This document shows positions 17,474 to 26,518 of a stretch of DNA of 64,000 bases, one piece after another. The position numbers and the translations under genes were made by a program. Within the stretch, counting starts at the first letter, position 1; each line of letters begins with the position of its first letter. Below the pieces are notes generated by a model, which was not told where the DNA came from, ran no database searches, and saw only the letters and a list, made by a program, of their open reading frames with translations. The DNA is from Rhodospirillales bacterium URHD0017 (GTDB taxonomy: Bacteria; Pseudomonadota; Alphaproteobacteria; Reyranellales; Reyranellaceae), in NCBI GenBank assembly GCA_900110395.1, contig FODP01000012.1, forward strand, positions 186,001 to 250,000, in the 5' to 3' direction.

Positions 17474-18418
17474 TTACGGGCGCAAAAGCCCGGTTTCCGT
17501 GAAATACCGTGCAACCCCCGGATGGAGGCGATCGGCCGGCGCCGCAGCCACGGTGTTCTCCGCCGTGGTGTCGACGAGCTGCTGGGGTGCGCCACCCTGC
17601 CGCTCCAGTTCGTGCAGCGCCTTGGCCAGGCGATAGGCCACGGCGTCGTCGAGGCCGGGACGCGCCAGCACGAAGCTCCACGAGCCGACCGACGGAATGG
17701 GCTCGCTCTGGCCGGGGAAGCTGCCGGCCGCCTGCGTCACGCCCTTCAGGAAGGAATGCTTGGCGAGGATGCGCTTGATCTCGCCGGCGTCGGGCGCCAC
17801 GAAGCGCGCGCCCCTCTCGCTTTTCGCCACCGTCGTGAATCCCGGCCAGCCGGCACCGCCGCCCCACAGGGCCGCGACCCGGCCGTCGAGCACCATCGCC
17901 GGCCCGTCGCCCGCGCGCTCGAGGTAAACCGGCTGGAAATCCTTGGCGGCATCGAGGCCGAGCCCGTCCATGGCAGAGCGGCCGAGAATCACCAGGCCCG
18001 ACCCTTGTGCGCCCCAGGCGATCGGCTTGCCCTTGAGGTCGGCGATCGTACGGTAGGGAGAATCGGCCCGCACCACGAACACGCCGGCGGTGGGATACAT
18101 CGCCGTGATGATCTTCAGGTTCGCCGGCGGCCGGCCGATACCCGCCAGCGATTCATGGACGACCTCGCCCTGTACCAAGGCGATGTCGAGCGTGCCGGCT
18201 TCGAGCCGCGGCACGTTCTCGGTGCTGCCCTTGGTGTTGACGGCCTCGATCTCGAGCCCTGGATCGATGCGGCGCACACCGTCGACGAAGGCCGCGCCAT
18301 AGACCGGGAAGCCGCCGCCCGGTGTCGCGGTGCCGAGGGCGATCTTCACGGGCTGGGCTTTCGCTGGCAGCGCCGCGAGCGCGGCGGCGCCGAGAAGGAA
18401 ATGTCTGCGATGGGGCAT
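17474..18418 (-). CDS. TAXI-family TRAP transporter solute-binding protein (orphan)
   Basis: A 314-residue exported protein. The N-terminus HRRHFLLGAAALAALPAKAQ is a Tat-like signal. It has TAXI-family layout: LGTATPGGGFPVYGAAF at the first strand, NTKGSTENVPRLEAGTLDIA, and GVFVVRADSPYRTIADLKGK. No TRAP membrane subunit lies nearby. It begins only 6 bp after the DmeF gene ends, so it may be cotranscribed with a metal exporter; the ligand is unknown. Confidence 0.85.
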   Translation of the reverse strand: MPHRRHFLLGAAALAALPAKAQPVKIALGTATPGGGFPVYGAAFVDGVRRIDPGLEIEAVNTKGSTENVPRLEAGTLDIALVQGEVVHESLAGIGRPPANLKIITAMYPTAGVFVVRADSPYRTIADLKGKPIAWGAQGSGLVILGRSAMDGLGLDAAKDFQPVYLERAGDGPAMVLDGRVAALWGGGAGWPGFTTVAKSERGARFVAPDAGEIKRILAKHSFLKGVTQAAGSFPGQSEPIPSVGSWSFVLARPGLDDAVAYRLAKALHELERQGGAPQQLVDTTAENTVAAAPADRLHPGVARYFTETGLLRP

Positions 18419-18424
18419 GGCATG

Positions 18425-19384
18425 TCAGTGGCTGTGGTTGCAGCGGTGGACTTCGACCGTGACGTGACTGAGCCGCGCAAGGTCGGCCAGGCGCATCTTA
18501 TAGTCGTCGATCGGCAGCGGCGCATCCGACACCAGCGAGACGATGGCGGCGTGATGACCAGGACCGACGCGCCAGACGTGCAGGTCGGCGATGCGGTCGT
18601 CGTCCTGTTCGAGGCGGGCGCGGATCGCCGTTGCCAGCTCGCCATCGGGGGCAGCGTCGAGCAGCACGGCGCCGGCGTCGCGGATCAGGCGCCACGACCA
18701 ATGAGCAATCACCAACGCGCCCAAAAGGCCGATCGCGGGATCGAGCCAGGTCCAGCCATAGCCCCAGGCCATCAGCAGGCCGACGATCGCCAGCACCGAC
18801 GTCAGCGCATCGGCCATGACATGGAAGAAAGCAGCCCGCAGATTGTGGTCGTGGGCGTGATGGTGGCCGCCATGATCGTGATCATGGCCGTGATCCTGCC
18901 CGTGGTCGGGATCGTGGCCCTGATCGTGCCCGGCGCCGAGGATCCAGGCGCTCAGCAAGTTGACGACGAGGCCGGCCGCGGCGATTGCGGTCGCTTCGGC
19001 ATAGTGGATGGCGACGGGCTGGAAGACCCGCACCGCCGACTCGTAGGCGATCAACAAGGCGATCAGCGCCAGCAGGACGGCGCTGGCGAAGCCCGCGAGA
19101 TCGCCGAGCTTGCCGGTGCCGAAGGCGAAGCGCGGGTCGCGCGCATGTCGCCGGGCGAAGCGATAGGCGAAGGCGGCGATGGTGAGCGCGCCGGCATGGG
19201 TCGACATGTGCCAGCCGTCGGCCAGCAGCGCCATCGAGCCGAACAGCGTGCCGCCGGCGATCTCGACCACCATCATGGTGGCCGTCAGTCCGACCACGAA
19301 CCAGGTCCGCCGTTCATTGCGGTCGTGCGCGGCGCCCAGGAAGACGTGGTCGTGGCGCCAGTCGGCGAGCGTGTGGCTGTGCAT
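18425..19384 (-). CDS. dmeF: DmeF-like cation diffusion facilitator (Co/Ni efflux)
   Basis: A 319-residue CDF antiporter. The N-terminus HSHTLADWRHDHVFLGAAHD and the MALLADGWHMSTHAGALTIA segment are diagnostic of DmeF. Six membrane helices carry the HxxxD-type metal sites (second one FFHVMADALTSVLA). A cytoplasmic loop near residues 150-185 is packed with His and Asp. The C-terminal domain holds the usual metal-sensing fold. Known members export Co(II) and Ni(II) and are controlled by the CsoR/RcnR-type repressor DmeR. No dmeR gene is next to it here. Confidence 0.92.
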   Translation of the reverse strand: MHSHTLADWRHDHVFLGAAHDRNERRTWFVVGLTATMMVVEIAGGTLFGSMALLADGWHMSTHAGALTIAAFAYRFARRHARDPRFAFGTGKLGDLAGFASAVLLALIALLIAYESAVRVFQPVAIHYAEATAIAAAGLVVNLLSAWILGAGHDQGHDPDHGQDHGHDHDHGGHHHAHDHNLRAAFFHVMADALTSVLAIVGLLMAWGYGWTWLDPAIGLLGALVIAHWSWRLIRDAGAVLLDAAPDGELATAIRARLEQDDDRIADLHVWRVGPGHHAAIVSLVSDAPLPIDDYKMRLADLARLSHVTVEVHRCNHSH

Positions 19385-19417
19385 GAGAGCCTACTCCTGC
19401 GGACAGGGTTCGATAAT

Positions 19418-19430
19418 ATAACCCCAGTAA
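19418..19430 (-). promoter_or_regulatory. Candidate RcnR/DmeR-type operator upstream of dmeF
   Basis: On the minus strand the dmeF leader reads TTACTGGGGTTATA, a G-tract flanked by TACT/TTA-like arms. This resembles the TACT-G-tract-AGTA sites of RcnR-family nickel/cobalt repressors. The right arm is poor, so this is only a candidate. Confidence 0.25.
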
Positions 19431-19577
19431 TCTACCCTTGCAAGACCATGACTGAAGTTTTTATCGGGTCCGATTATTGCGTGCCATGCGGGGCATAAAT
19501 TCGTCGATAGCCACAAAATATGGTGTGCTAATCGGCCCTCGCGTCCAGATGCGGTGACTCCCGATGGGCTTTCTGCG

Positions 19578-19829
19578 TCACTTCTCGAGATAGGGCTCGA
19601 CCTTGCCGGTGAGCTTGATGGTCAGCGGATTGCCCTTGCGATCGACCGTCTTGCCGACGGCGACGCGGATCCAGCCCTCGCTCACGCAATACTCCTCGAC
19701 GTTGGTCTTCTCCTGGCCGTCGAACTTTATGCCGACGCCGCGCGTCAGCAGCGCCTCGTCGTAGTAGGGGCTCTTGGGGTTGGTCGAAAGGCGGTCGGGC
19801 AGTTGGGGCGATGATGATGTGTCGGTCAT
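19578..19829 (-). CDS. DUF3297 family protein
   Basis: An 83-residue protein matching DUF3297 end to end: LPDRLSTNPKSPYYDEALL, then GVGIKFDGQEKTNVEEYCVS, then GWIRVAVGKTVDRKGNPLTI. It is a short cytoplasmic protein of unknown function, widespread in proteobacteria. Confidence 0.92.
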   Translation of the reverse strand: MTDTSSSPQLPDRLSTNPKSPYYDEALLTRGVGIKFDGQEKTNVEEYCVSEGWIRVAVGKTVDRKGNPLTIKLTGKVEPYLEK

Positions 19830-19895
19830 GTGCGCAGTATACCAGCGCCCGGTGTCAGGTCACCGTAAGGGGGCGAGAGCAACCTTGGCCGATCG

Positions 19896-20297
19896 ATGCT
19901 GCAACGCTCCCACAGTGTCATCGCGGGCCTGCTCGTGGCCCTGGCGGTCGGTGCTTGCACCGAAAGTCCCTATCGCGCGTCGAACCTGCAGGAGGTCAGG
20001 GGCGACGGCCTGTCGGTCGTGATCACTCATGCCAGGAACGAGGCGGAGGCACGCCCGCTGGCCGAAGACTATTGCAAGACACACGGCGGAGCTGCCCGCT
20101 ACATGGGCATGAAGCAGTACCGGGCCCGGCGGGAGACCTCGAAGGTTGCGGCGTTCGAGTGCTACGACCGCTTGAGCACCGGCAGAACGATCATACCGGC
20201 GACGACAGAGGCCGACAGCATCGCACGTAACCATGCCGCGATCTCTTGCCCATCGCTGCCCCCGTACGCGGTACCTGTGAACGGCAGTTGCCGCTGA
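19896..20297 (+). CDS. Hypothetical lipoprotein
   Basis: A 133-residue protein with a lipoprotein signal (IAGLLVALAVGAC, lipidated Cys near residue 21). The mature part has several cysteines and no recognised domain. It is divergent from the DUF3297 gene and 94 bp upstream of the cyclase gene. Confidence 0.55.
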   Translation: MLQRSHSVIAGLLVALAVGACTESPYRASNLQEVRGDGLSVVITHARNEAEARPLAEDYCKTHGGAARYMGMKQYRARRETSKVAAFECYDRLSTGRTIIPATTEADSIARNHAAISCPSLPPYAVPVNGSCR

Positions 20298-20391
20298 CAT
20301 GCGTAGCGGTCCCTTGGCCAGGAGCTGCAACTCGGCAGTGGCGCACCGGCACATGGCCGGATAGGTTTTCGAGTCATTCCCATTGGTGGCA

Positions 20392-22173
20392 ATGACACAG
20401 GAACGGCTTGAGCGGCGCCTGACGGCGATCCTGGCGGCTGACGTGGTCGGCTATTCCCGGCTAATGGGCATGGACGAGGAAGGCACGCTCGCTGCTTTGA
20501 AGAAAGTCCGGCGCGAGGTCGCTGACCTAAAGATCGCCGAGCACCGCGGTCGCATCGTGCAAACGGGTGGCGACAGCCTGCTAGCTGAATTCTACAGCGT
20601 GGTCGATGCGGTGCGCTGCGCCGTCGAGATGCAGCGTGAGATGGCTGGGCGCAATGCCGACATGGCGAAAGAGCGGCGCATCGAATTTCGTATCGGCATC
20701 AATCTCGGCGACATCATCGTCGACCAGAACGATATCTTCGGCGATGGTGTCAACCTCGCAGCGCGCCTGGAAACATTGGCTGAACCGGGCGGAATCTGCG
20801 TCAGTCGAGTTGTGCGTGACCAAGTGCGGGACAAGATCGGCGTCTCGTTCGGGGACATGGGCGAACAACGCGTCAAGAACATCGCACGGCCTGTGCGCAC
20901 CTACCGCGTCCTCCTCGCGGCAGAGGCACGTGCCAGTTCACCGCCGACCCAGACCGTGGCGCCGCGACCGCTGGCGGACCGGCCCGCCATCGCCGTTCTG
21001 CCGTTCAACAACGTAACCGGCGATGCCGAGCAGGGATATTTCGTCGACGGCATCACCGAGGACATCATCACGGCACTGTCGAAATGGCGATGGTTTCTGG
21101 TCATCGCCCGCAATTCCACATTCGCCTACCATGGGAAGTCCGTCGATCTGAAGCAGGTCCGCGGGGATCTGGGTGTTCGCTACGTTCTCGAGGGTAGCGT
21201 GCGCAAGGCGGGCCGGCGTGTGCGCATCACGTGTCAGCTCTTCGACACGGCGGACGGGACCAATCTCTGGGCCGAGCGCTACGACCGCGATTTGACCGAT
21301 ATTTTCGACGTGCAGGACGAGATCACCTCGCGGGTTGTTGCCGCCATAGAGCCCGCTCTGTCGCGCGCCGAAAGCCGGCGTGGAGCGACCAAGTCACCCG
21401 AGCATATGAGCGCGTGGGACTATTGCCAGCGCGGCTTCTGGCACCTCAACAAGCTGACCGGAACTGATGGGGCCGCAGCTTATGGCTTGTTCAAGACGGC
21501 GATAGCGCTGGACCCCGATCTCGCTGAGGCTCATCTCGGGCTGGCTCGCGCGCTGATCGCGCAATGGGACTACGGTTCGGTCGAGGATTTCGCGCCGCCG
21601 GTGGGCGAAGCGCGGCAATCCGGCCTCCGGGCGGCCGAGCTCGACGGCGAGAACCCTTATGCCCAATATGTGCTGGCCCAGACGAGCCATTGGGCTGGCG
21701 ATGTCCAGACGGCAATTGCCTATGCAAGTCGCGCGGTCGAGCTGAATGTCAACTTCGCGCTCGGCCACTTCTATCTGGGCGTGGTGCTGAGTCTCGATGG
21801 CCGCCACGAGGAAGCACTTCAAGCCCTCGATATGGGATTGCGTCTCAGCCCTCGCGATCCCCGAATGTCCACTTGGCTCGCGAACAAAGCGCGAGCGCTC
21901 TATCATCTGCAACGTTACACCGAAGCGATCGAGGCAGCGACGGCGGCGCGGCGCATCCGGCCGCACGCCTACGGCCTGCTCGTCCTGGCTGCGAGCTGTG
22001 CCCAACTTGAACGCAATGAAGAAGCCGCAAAAGTACTGGCCGAGATTCGTACCTTGCCCGGTGGCAGCGCCCAGATCGCCCGTTGGTACCTGGACCGCTA
22101 CAACGACCCCACGGCGCGTGCACATATGACTGAGGGGCTGCGCAAGGCGGGCATCCTCGACGATGAAGGCTAG
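20392..22173 (+). CDS. Class III adenylate/guanylate cyclase-like protein with TolB-like and TPR domains
   Basis: A 593-residue protein; the ATG at 20392 is preferred over upstream TTG/GTG codons. The cyclase homology domain covers about residues 10-170, with both metal aspartates (D17 in AILAADVVGYSRL and D61 in TGGDSLLAEF) and the FGDGVNLAARLE strand. The residue that is Lys in ATP cyclases of this type is Q57, so the substrate is uncertain. Residues ~195-330 form the TolB-like domain usual in these proteins (IAVLPFNNVTGDAEQGYFVD). The rest is TPR repeats (ALDPDLAEAHLGLARALI; ALGHFYLGVVLSLDGRHEEA). It is probably cytoplasmic. Confidence 0.88.
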   Translation: MTQERLERRLTAILAADVVGYSRLMGMDEEGTLAALKKVRREVADLKIAEHRGRIVQTGGDSLLAEFYSVVDAVRCAVEMQREMAGRNADMAKERRIEFRIGINLGDIIVDQNDIFGDGVNLAARLETLAEPGGICVSRVVRDQVRDKIGVSFGDMGEQRVKNIARPVRTYRVLLAAEARASSPPTQTVAPRPLADRPAIAVLPFNNVTGDAEQGYFVDGITEDIITALSKWRWFLVIARNSTFAYHGKSVDLKQVRGDLGVRYVLEGSVRKAGRRVRITCQLFDTADGTNLWAERYDRDLTDIFDVQDEITSRVVAAIEPALSRAESRRGATKSPEHMSAWDYCQRGFWHLNKLTGTDGAAAYGLFKTAIALDPDLAEAHLGLARALIAQWDYGSVEDFAPPVGEARQSGLRAAELDGENPYAQYVLAQTSHWAGDVQTAIAYASRAVELNVNFALGHFYLGVVLSLDGRHEEALQALDMGLRLSPRDPRMSTWLANKARALYHLQRYTEAIEAATAARRIRPHAYGLLVLAASCAQLERNEEAAKVLAEIRTLPGGSAQIARWYLDRYNDPTARAHMTEGLRKAGILDDEG

Positions 22174-22217
22174 CGCGGTAGTCCTGCAACTCCCTGCGAC
22201 ATCAGGTGCCCCTCGAC

Positions 22218-23093
22218 TCAGATGACCGCATCGTCCAGTAGCTCGAGCTGATGAAGAATCGCGTCGGTATAGGTGGTGCCCTCGACGGCGTAGTACAGCC
22301 GATACTGAACCAGCGATGCATTCGGCTTCGGCGAGACGGAGCCTGGCGTGGCCGTCGAGCCCTTGTAGATCTCTCCTTGGAACCGGAACAGGTCGCCAAA
22401 GCCGCTGGCGGAGCCGTTCCAGGACAGAGCAAATGTTCCCGCCTGGATGCGCGCGGCATCACGATCGAACACATGGACGTCGAGCCAGACGTCCTTGGCA
22501 AAGGCAATATTCTTCACCCACGCCTGGACATAGAGCGAGGTGCGAAGGTCCTTGCCTACTCGAGGGCCCCTCGGCGGCGCCGGAAACACGTTCTTCTTGA
22601 CGGCCGTCTGGCCGATGACGTTGACCAAGTCCGCATTTGCAACGGTGGCCTCCCGGTATCGGACCGGATCCTGGGGAATGATCGGATTGGGGCCTTCGAC
22701 ATCGAACCAATAGTTCTGGCCGAAGCGACTATCCCAGGCGTCACAGCGGCCGCCGACTTCGGCGAAGTTGTGAAACCAGACCTCGATCTGCGTGGCATCG
22801 CTTGGAACAGTGACTTCCAGTGCCTTCGGCGAGTGGCCGGTCACCACGCCGGACGTCCTGATCGGTTCCAGCAAGGTGCCGCGTACGACGTCGCCACGGG
22901 GATGAAATTTGACCACCCCCTCGATCTCCCACACGTCGGTGCCGCGCCAGTTCCTGCGGCAACCGGTCAATCGCGTGGGGTCGAACGCAATCGACAGGTT
23001 GCGTCCCCTGACGATGGGACCATCCCGGGATTCAAGCCACTCCGGCAAGAATCGCAGGGCCGTTTGTACAGTCGACGTTGAACCAGTCGCCAT
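22218..23093 (-). CDS. DUF6209 family protein
   Basis: A 291-residue protein from the ATG at 23093, which has GGAG eight bases upstream; a TTG further up is less likely. It shows DUF6209 features: YDP-like AFDPTRLTGCR, ATQIEVWFHNFAEVGGRCDA and AWDSRFGQNYWFDVEGPNP. The second half has VQAWVKNIAFAKDVWLDVHV and LVQYRLYYAVEGTTYTDAIL. The fold recalls CBM21-like carbohydrate-binding proteins, so sugar binding is possible. It follows the GMC-DUF1080 gene after 132 bp on the same strand. No signal peptide is seen. Confidence 0.75.
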   Translation of the reverse strand: MATGSTSTVQTALRFLPEWLESRDGPIVRGRNLSIAFDPTRLTGCRRNWRGTDVWEIEGVVKFHPRGDVVRGTLLEPIRTSGVVTGHSPKALEVTVPSDATQIEVWFHNFAEVGGRCDAWDSRFGQNYWFDVEGPNPIIPQDPVRYREATVANADLVNVIGQTAVKKNVFPAPPRGPRVGKDLRTSLYVQAWVKNIAFAKDVWLDVHVFDRDAARIQAGTFALSWNGSASGFGDLFRFQGEIYKGSTATPGSVSPKPNASLVQYRLYYAVEGTTYTDAILHQLELLDDAVI

Positions 23094-23225
23094 ATCGCAA
23101 CTCCGTTCCGTTGCGGAGGCATCCGGAAGCGCGATTCCCAATGCCTTCCCTGGTAACTGCGTTCGCCTGCCGCAGCGTCACGTCCCTTTCGCTTCTGTGC
23201 GGGCGGGACGCGAGCGGTCGGTGAC

Positions 23226-25928
23226 CTACGTCTTGATGCGGATGTGCCGCCACGCGACAGCGTTGCCGGCATAGGCCTGCACCCCGATGAAGCCCGGCGA
23301 GCGGCCGCGTTCGGCGTCGGTGTTGCGGAAGAACGTCGTCTGGCGGCGTTCGCCGGTCTGGGTGTTGGTCAGCAAGACCGTGTAGTCGTCGCCCTGCACC
23401 CCGATCTCGTACTCGAACCAGATGCCGGGAATGAGCGGCGGCCCGGGCGAGTAGGTCTGCACTGCGGGCTCGTTGCGGTTCTCATGCCAGATGCGATCGC
23501 CCGCCTGGATCTTGTAGATGGCGCCGGTGCGGTTCTTGTAGAGGCCGTTGGGCTCCGGCTGGATGCCGTAGAAGTCCTTGCCTGAATCGCCGATGGCGTT
23601 GTCGTCGATCTGGACCTCGAAGCCCGAGATCACCGGCCGCCACGCCGGATTGCCCGGATCGAAGGCAGGCTCGCTGCCGAGCCGCGCCTGCAGCGGCGGC
23701 GTAAGGTCGAAGGTCGGGCGCGGGAAGCGCAGGAACACGCCGCTGTTGTGCCGCGTGCCATCGAAGATCTTGAACTGCAGGCGCAGCGTGAAGTCGGCGA
23801 AGGTCTCGGTAGCGTAGTAGAACAGCCGCAGACCACCATCGCCATAGCTCAGGATCTCGCCGTCGACGTGCAGCATGCCGCCGCCGGTGGGACCGCTGAG
23901 ACGCCACTTCGAGAATGTCGCCGCTGTGCCGTCGAACAGCGGGCGGAATCCGGCTTCGGACTGCGGGCTGACGACGGCGTCGGGTCCCGGCAGCACGCCG
24001 GCATTCAGCAGATCGCCGGTGCGGCGTGCCAGCCCCACGCCGCTCAGCATGGGGTTGGGCGAGCCCGCAGACGGAAAGAGCGCGGGTCCGGCGACGTAGC
24101 AGTTGGTGGTGTCGTGGATGCGGCCGAAATCGTTGGTCACGGCGTCGGCGACGTTGGCCCCCATGCGCATGGTGCCGGCGTCATGATGCGTGGTGCCGAG
24201 ATCGTCGCGCCGGTTCTTGAACGCGGCAAGCACGGACAGACGTGCGGCAGGCGTGCCGGCCGGCACGGGGATCACCGTGTTGCCCGCGAGGATCTCGAAC
24301 GGTTCGGCGCCGGCGAAGATGAGGGCGATCTTGTCGGAAACCGCATCCATGTCGTTCCAGGTCGCGCGGTCGACGTTGGTCTCGGCGCTGCCGGGGAATT
24401 GCTGCGGGGTCGCCTTGGCATTGCCCAGGGAGACGACCGCTTTCGGCCGGTCGAAGTCGGTATCGACCGTCGACAGGTCGATGAAACTGTCGGTATTGCG
24501 CGGCGACATTTCGCCGATGCCGCGGATGGTGATGACGACGGTGTCGTCGGTCGCGCGGCGCAGGGCATCGATGTGCTCCAGCGTCGGCACTTTCTTGAAC
24601 AGCTCGGCTTCCGAATCGGCGCCGAGCTTGCTCAGGCCCGACGCGGTGATCTGGAAATGGAACGTCTTGTTGTTCGCCGCCTTGCCCTTCACCAGCAGTG
24701 CCGAGACCTGCAGGCTGGGGATCACCGTCGGCGGCAGGTTGGCGACGATCGCCGCCTTCGGGATACGGATCGTGAGGTTCGACCTCAGATGGGCGATCAG
24801 GTTCTTGCCCATGCGGTCGGCGGCGCGGCCCGCCAGCGATTGCTGGAAGGTCGTGCGCGCCACCCGCGTGGTCTCGACCGTCCCCAGCGCCAGGACGACG
24901 GCGCTCTGTGCGCCATTGCGCGGCGGCGCCAGCATGACGTCGACTGAGCCGCCGTTCTGCCAGACGCGCACGCCGGTCACGCGCACCCAGTTGTCGGGCT
25001 GGGTCTCGGTGATGAGGTCCTGCACGTGGCAGTTCGGCACGACCATGATGCGTTTGCGCGCATCGGCCGCCGCTCCCACGCCATCGGCCTCCGAGCTGGC
25101 CAGCCGCGTCGCACGCATCAGGCCCGGCACGGCACTGAACTTGTTGGTGGGAAAGAAGCCCGGCAGCGTAGTCGACTGGACGGCAAGCGGCGCCTCCAGC
25201 TTGAAGAGCTCCTTGAGCTTGGCGAGCGGCGTGGTGTCGCTGGCGGGCAGGCCGAGCCAGTCACGCAGGAGCTTGGCGTCGAGCGGCGGCTCGCCGGGAT
25301 CGGGATAGCGCACGGCCGGATGGTCGAGCAGGTCGCTGAAGGCGAAGCCGGTCTCGTTCCCCGCCACGTTCAAGCCGTCATCGAGCTGCTTGCGCAGCGC
25401 AGTATGAAGCGGGCCGTAGATGAAGTCGTTGGTCTCCTTCACGCCGATCTGGCGGCTGGCCTCGGCAAAATAGCGCGCCTGCATCTCAGCTCGCGCCGCG
25501 GCCGGCCACTCGACCAGTTCCACGTCGAGCGGCTCGGGCGACCAGCCGCCCCAGGTGAGCGACCGCCCGCCGATGGCGAACAAAAGGCCGGCATAGTTGA
25601 GCGCCGGATGATTGACCCACGGCACGCGCATGTCGGGCGCGCCGCTGGCCGGGGCCACGAACGGCATGTTCTGGACATGCTCGGGCAGCACGAACGGGCC
25701 CGCCTCGAGCACCAGGATGCGCCGGCTGCGCGTCGTGTCGGCAATGAACAAATGCTCGGCGACCACGGAGCCGAAGGTGCCGCCACCCACCACGATGGCA
25801 TCGAAGTCGCGGGTGCGGCCCCCGACGACCTGTCCCGCGCTGTCTTTCGCCTCCTGCAAGGTGTTGCAGACGAAGCGCCCCATGTTGTCCAGAGAGAAGG
25901 TCGTTGATTCAGCAGCCAATGGCGCCAT
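23226..25928 (-). CDS. GMC oxidoreductase fused to a DUF1080 (3-keto-disaccharide hydrolase-like) domain
   Basis: A 900-residue two-enzyme fusion. Residues 40-640 are a GMC flavoprotein: FAD site AIVVGGGTFGSVVAEHL (44-60), C-terminal active-site elements THHDAGTMRMG (near 578) and GSPNPMLSGVG (near 622) as in pyranose oxidases. Residues ~660-900 are a DUF1080 jelly-roll: FRPLFDGTA, HNSGVFLRFPRP, GFEVQIDDNA, GIWFEYEIGVQ and a closing AWRHIRIKT. GMC enzymes of this class can oxidise a sugar at C2/C3, and DUF1080 enzymes cleave 3-keto-glycosides. The fusion suggests coupled oxidation and glycosidic cleavage (inference). No signal peptide is evident. Confidence 0.88.
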   Translation of the reverse strand: MAPLAAESTTFSLDNMGRFVCNTLQEAKDSAGQVVGGRTRDFDAIVVGGGTFGSVVAEHLFIADTTRSRRILVLEAGPFVLPEHVQNMPFVAPASGAPDMRVPWVNHPALNYAGLLFAIGGRSLTWGGWSPEPLDVELVEWPAAARAEMQARYFAEASRQIGVKETNDFIYGPLHTALRKQLDDGLNVAGNETGFAFSDLLDHPAVRYPDPGEPPLDAKLLRDWLGLPASDTTPLAKLKELFKLEAPLAVQSTTLPGFFPTNKFSAVPGLMRATRLASSEADGVGAAADARKRIMVVPNCHVQDLITETQPDNWVRVTGVRVWQNGGSVDVMLAPPRNGAQSAVVLALGTVETTRVARTTFQQSLAGRAADRMGKNLIAHLRSNLTIRIPKAAIVANLPPTVIPSLQVSALLVKGKAANNKTFHFQITASGLSKLGADSEAELFKKVPTLEHIDALRRATDDTVVITIRGIGEMSPRNTDSFIDLSTVDTDFDRPKAVVSLGNAKATPQQFPGSAETNVDRATWNDMDAVSDKIALIFAGAEPFEILAGNTVIPVPAGTPAARLSVLAAFKNRRDDLGTTHHDAGTMRMGANVADAVTNDFGRIHDTTNCYVAGPALFPSAGSPNPMLSGVGLARRTGDLLNAGVLPGPDAVVSPQSEAGFRPLFDGTAATFSKWRLSGPTGGGMLHVDGEILSYGDGGLRLFYYATETFADFTLRLQFKIFDGTRHNSGVFLRFPRPTFDLTPPLQARLGSEPAFDPGNPAWRPVISGFEVQIDDNAIGDSGKDFYGIQPEPNGLYKNRTGAIYKIQAGDRIWHENRNEPAVQTYSPGPPLIPGIWFEYEIGVQGDDYTVLLTNTQTGERRQTTFFRNTDAERGRSPGFIGVQAYAGNAVAWRHIRIKT

Positions 25929-26055
25929 GACGTGTCTCCCTCATGTGTGGTGTGGTCGGTGGTCTGTCTCCGTGGCAACCGCCAGGACCAGGCGACACGA
26001 CTGGTCGCGGGTCTGGCATCGTGCGGTCGGCATAGCAGCGCCGTGTGACATTTAC

Positions 26056-26071
26056 TGTGGCGAATGCCACA
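26056..26071. promoter_or_regulatory. Small perfect inverted repeat upstream of the GMC gene
   Basis: TGTGGCGAATGCCACA is a 6-bp perfect stem with a 4-nt loop, in the 275-bp gap between the GMC gene start and the end of the DUF6197 gene. It may be an operator for the GMC/DUF6209 unit or a terminator stem. Confidence 0.3.
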
Positions 26072-26203
26072 CCGGCGGCGAGACCACTCTAGCGGGGGAC
26101 ATCGACGCAAGCCAGATGCGCGCGCTGGTCACGCAAAGACCAGCGCGGCAGGGCATCGTAGGCTGCATGGAGCGTCCCGAGGACGGACGCCCCGGACGGA
26201 GTG

Positions 26204-26518
26204 TTAGGCCGGCGTCATCGAGCGTTCGATCGCCCGGTCATAGACTTCCAGGACCTCGTCCTTGGTCCGCTGGACGTCGTCATTGAACTGGGCGACCGAG
26301 GAATGGCGATAGCCGAGGCCATTGATGGCCTGCAGCAACAATCCGTCGGCCTTGCTGAACAATGCATAGTCCTCAATGGTGAACGATCCGATCATGCAGA
26401 CCGAACCGCGCTGCCGCATGGCGTGCTGGCACCAGCCCTGTTCGATCTGCTGCTTGCTCGCCTTCAACATCTGGGTAAGGGGGGACGCCGAAACATAGTG
26501 GCTGCCATCGAATGGCAT
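26204..26518 (-). CDS. DUF6197-like small protein
   Basis: A 104-residue protein from the ATG at 26518, with AAAGGA seven bases upstream. Key segments are KASKQQIEQGWCQHAMRQRG, VCMIGSFTIEDYALFSKADG and FNDDVQRTKDEVLEVYDRAI, the layout of the DUF6197 family (paired Cys around the WC and VC motifs). Function unknown; it stands alone between larger units. Confidence 0.7.
   Translation of the reverse strand: MPFDGSHYVSASPLTQMLKASKQQIEQGWCQHAMRQRGSVCMIGSFTIEDYALFSKADGLLLQAINGLGYRHSSVAQFNDDVQRTKDEVLEVYDRAIERSMTPA

Noticed and set aside
19440-19497. Tiny frame that could encode a DmeR-like repressor upstream of dmeF
   Set aside because: It would be only 16 residues long with no homology to the CsoR/RcnR fold.
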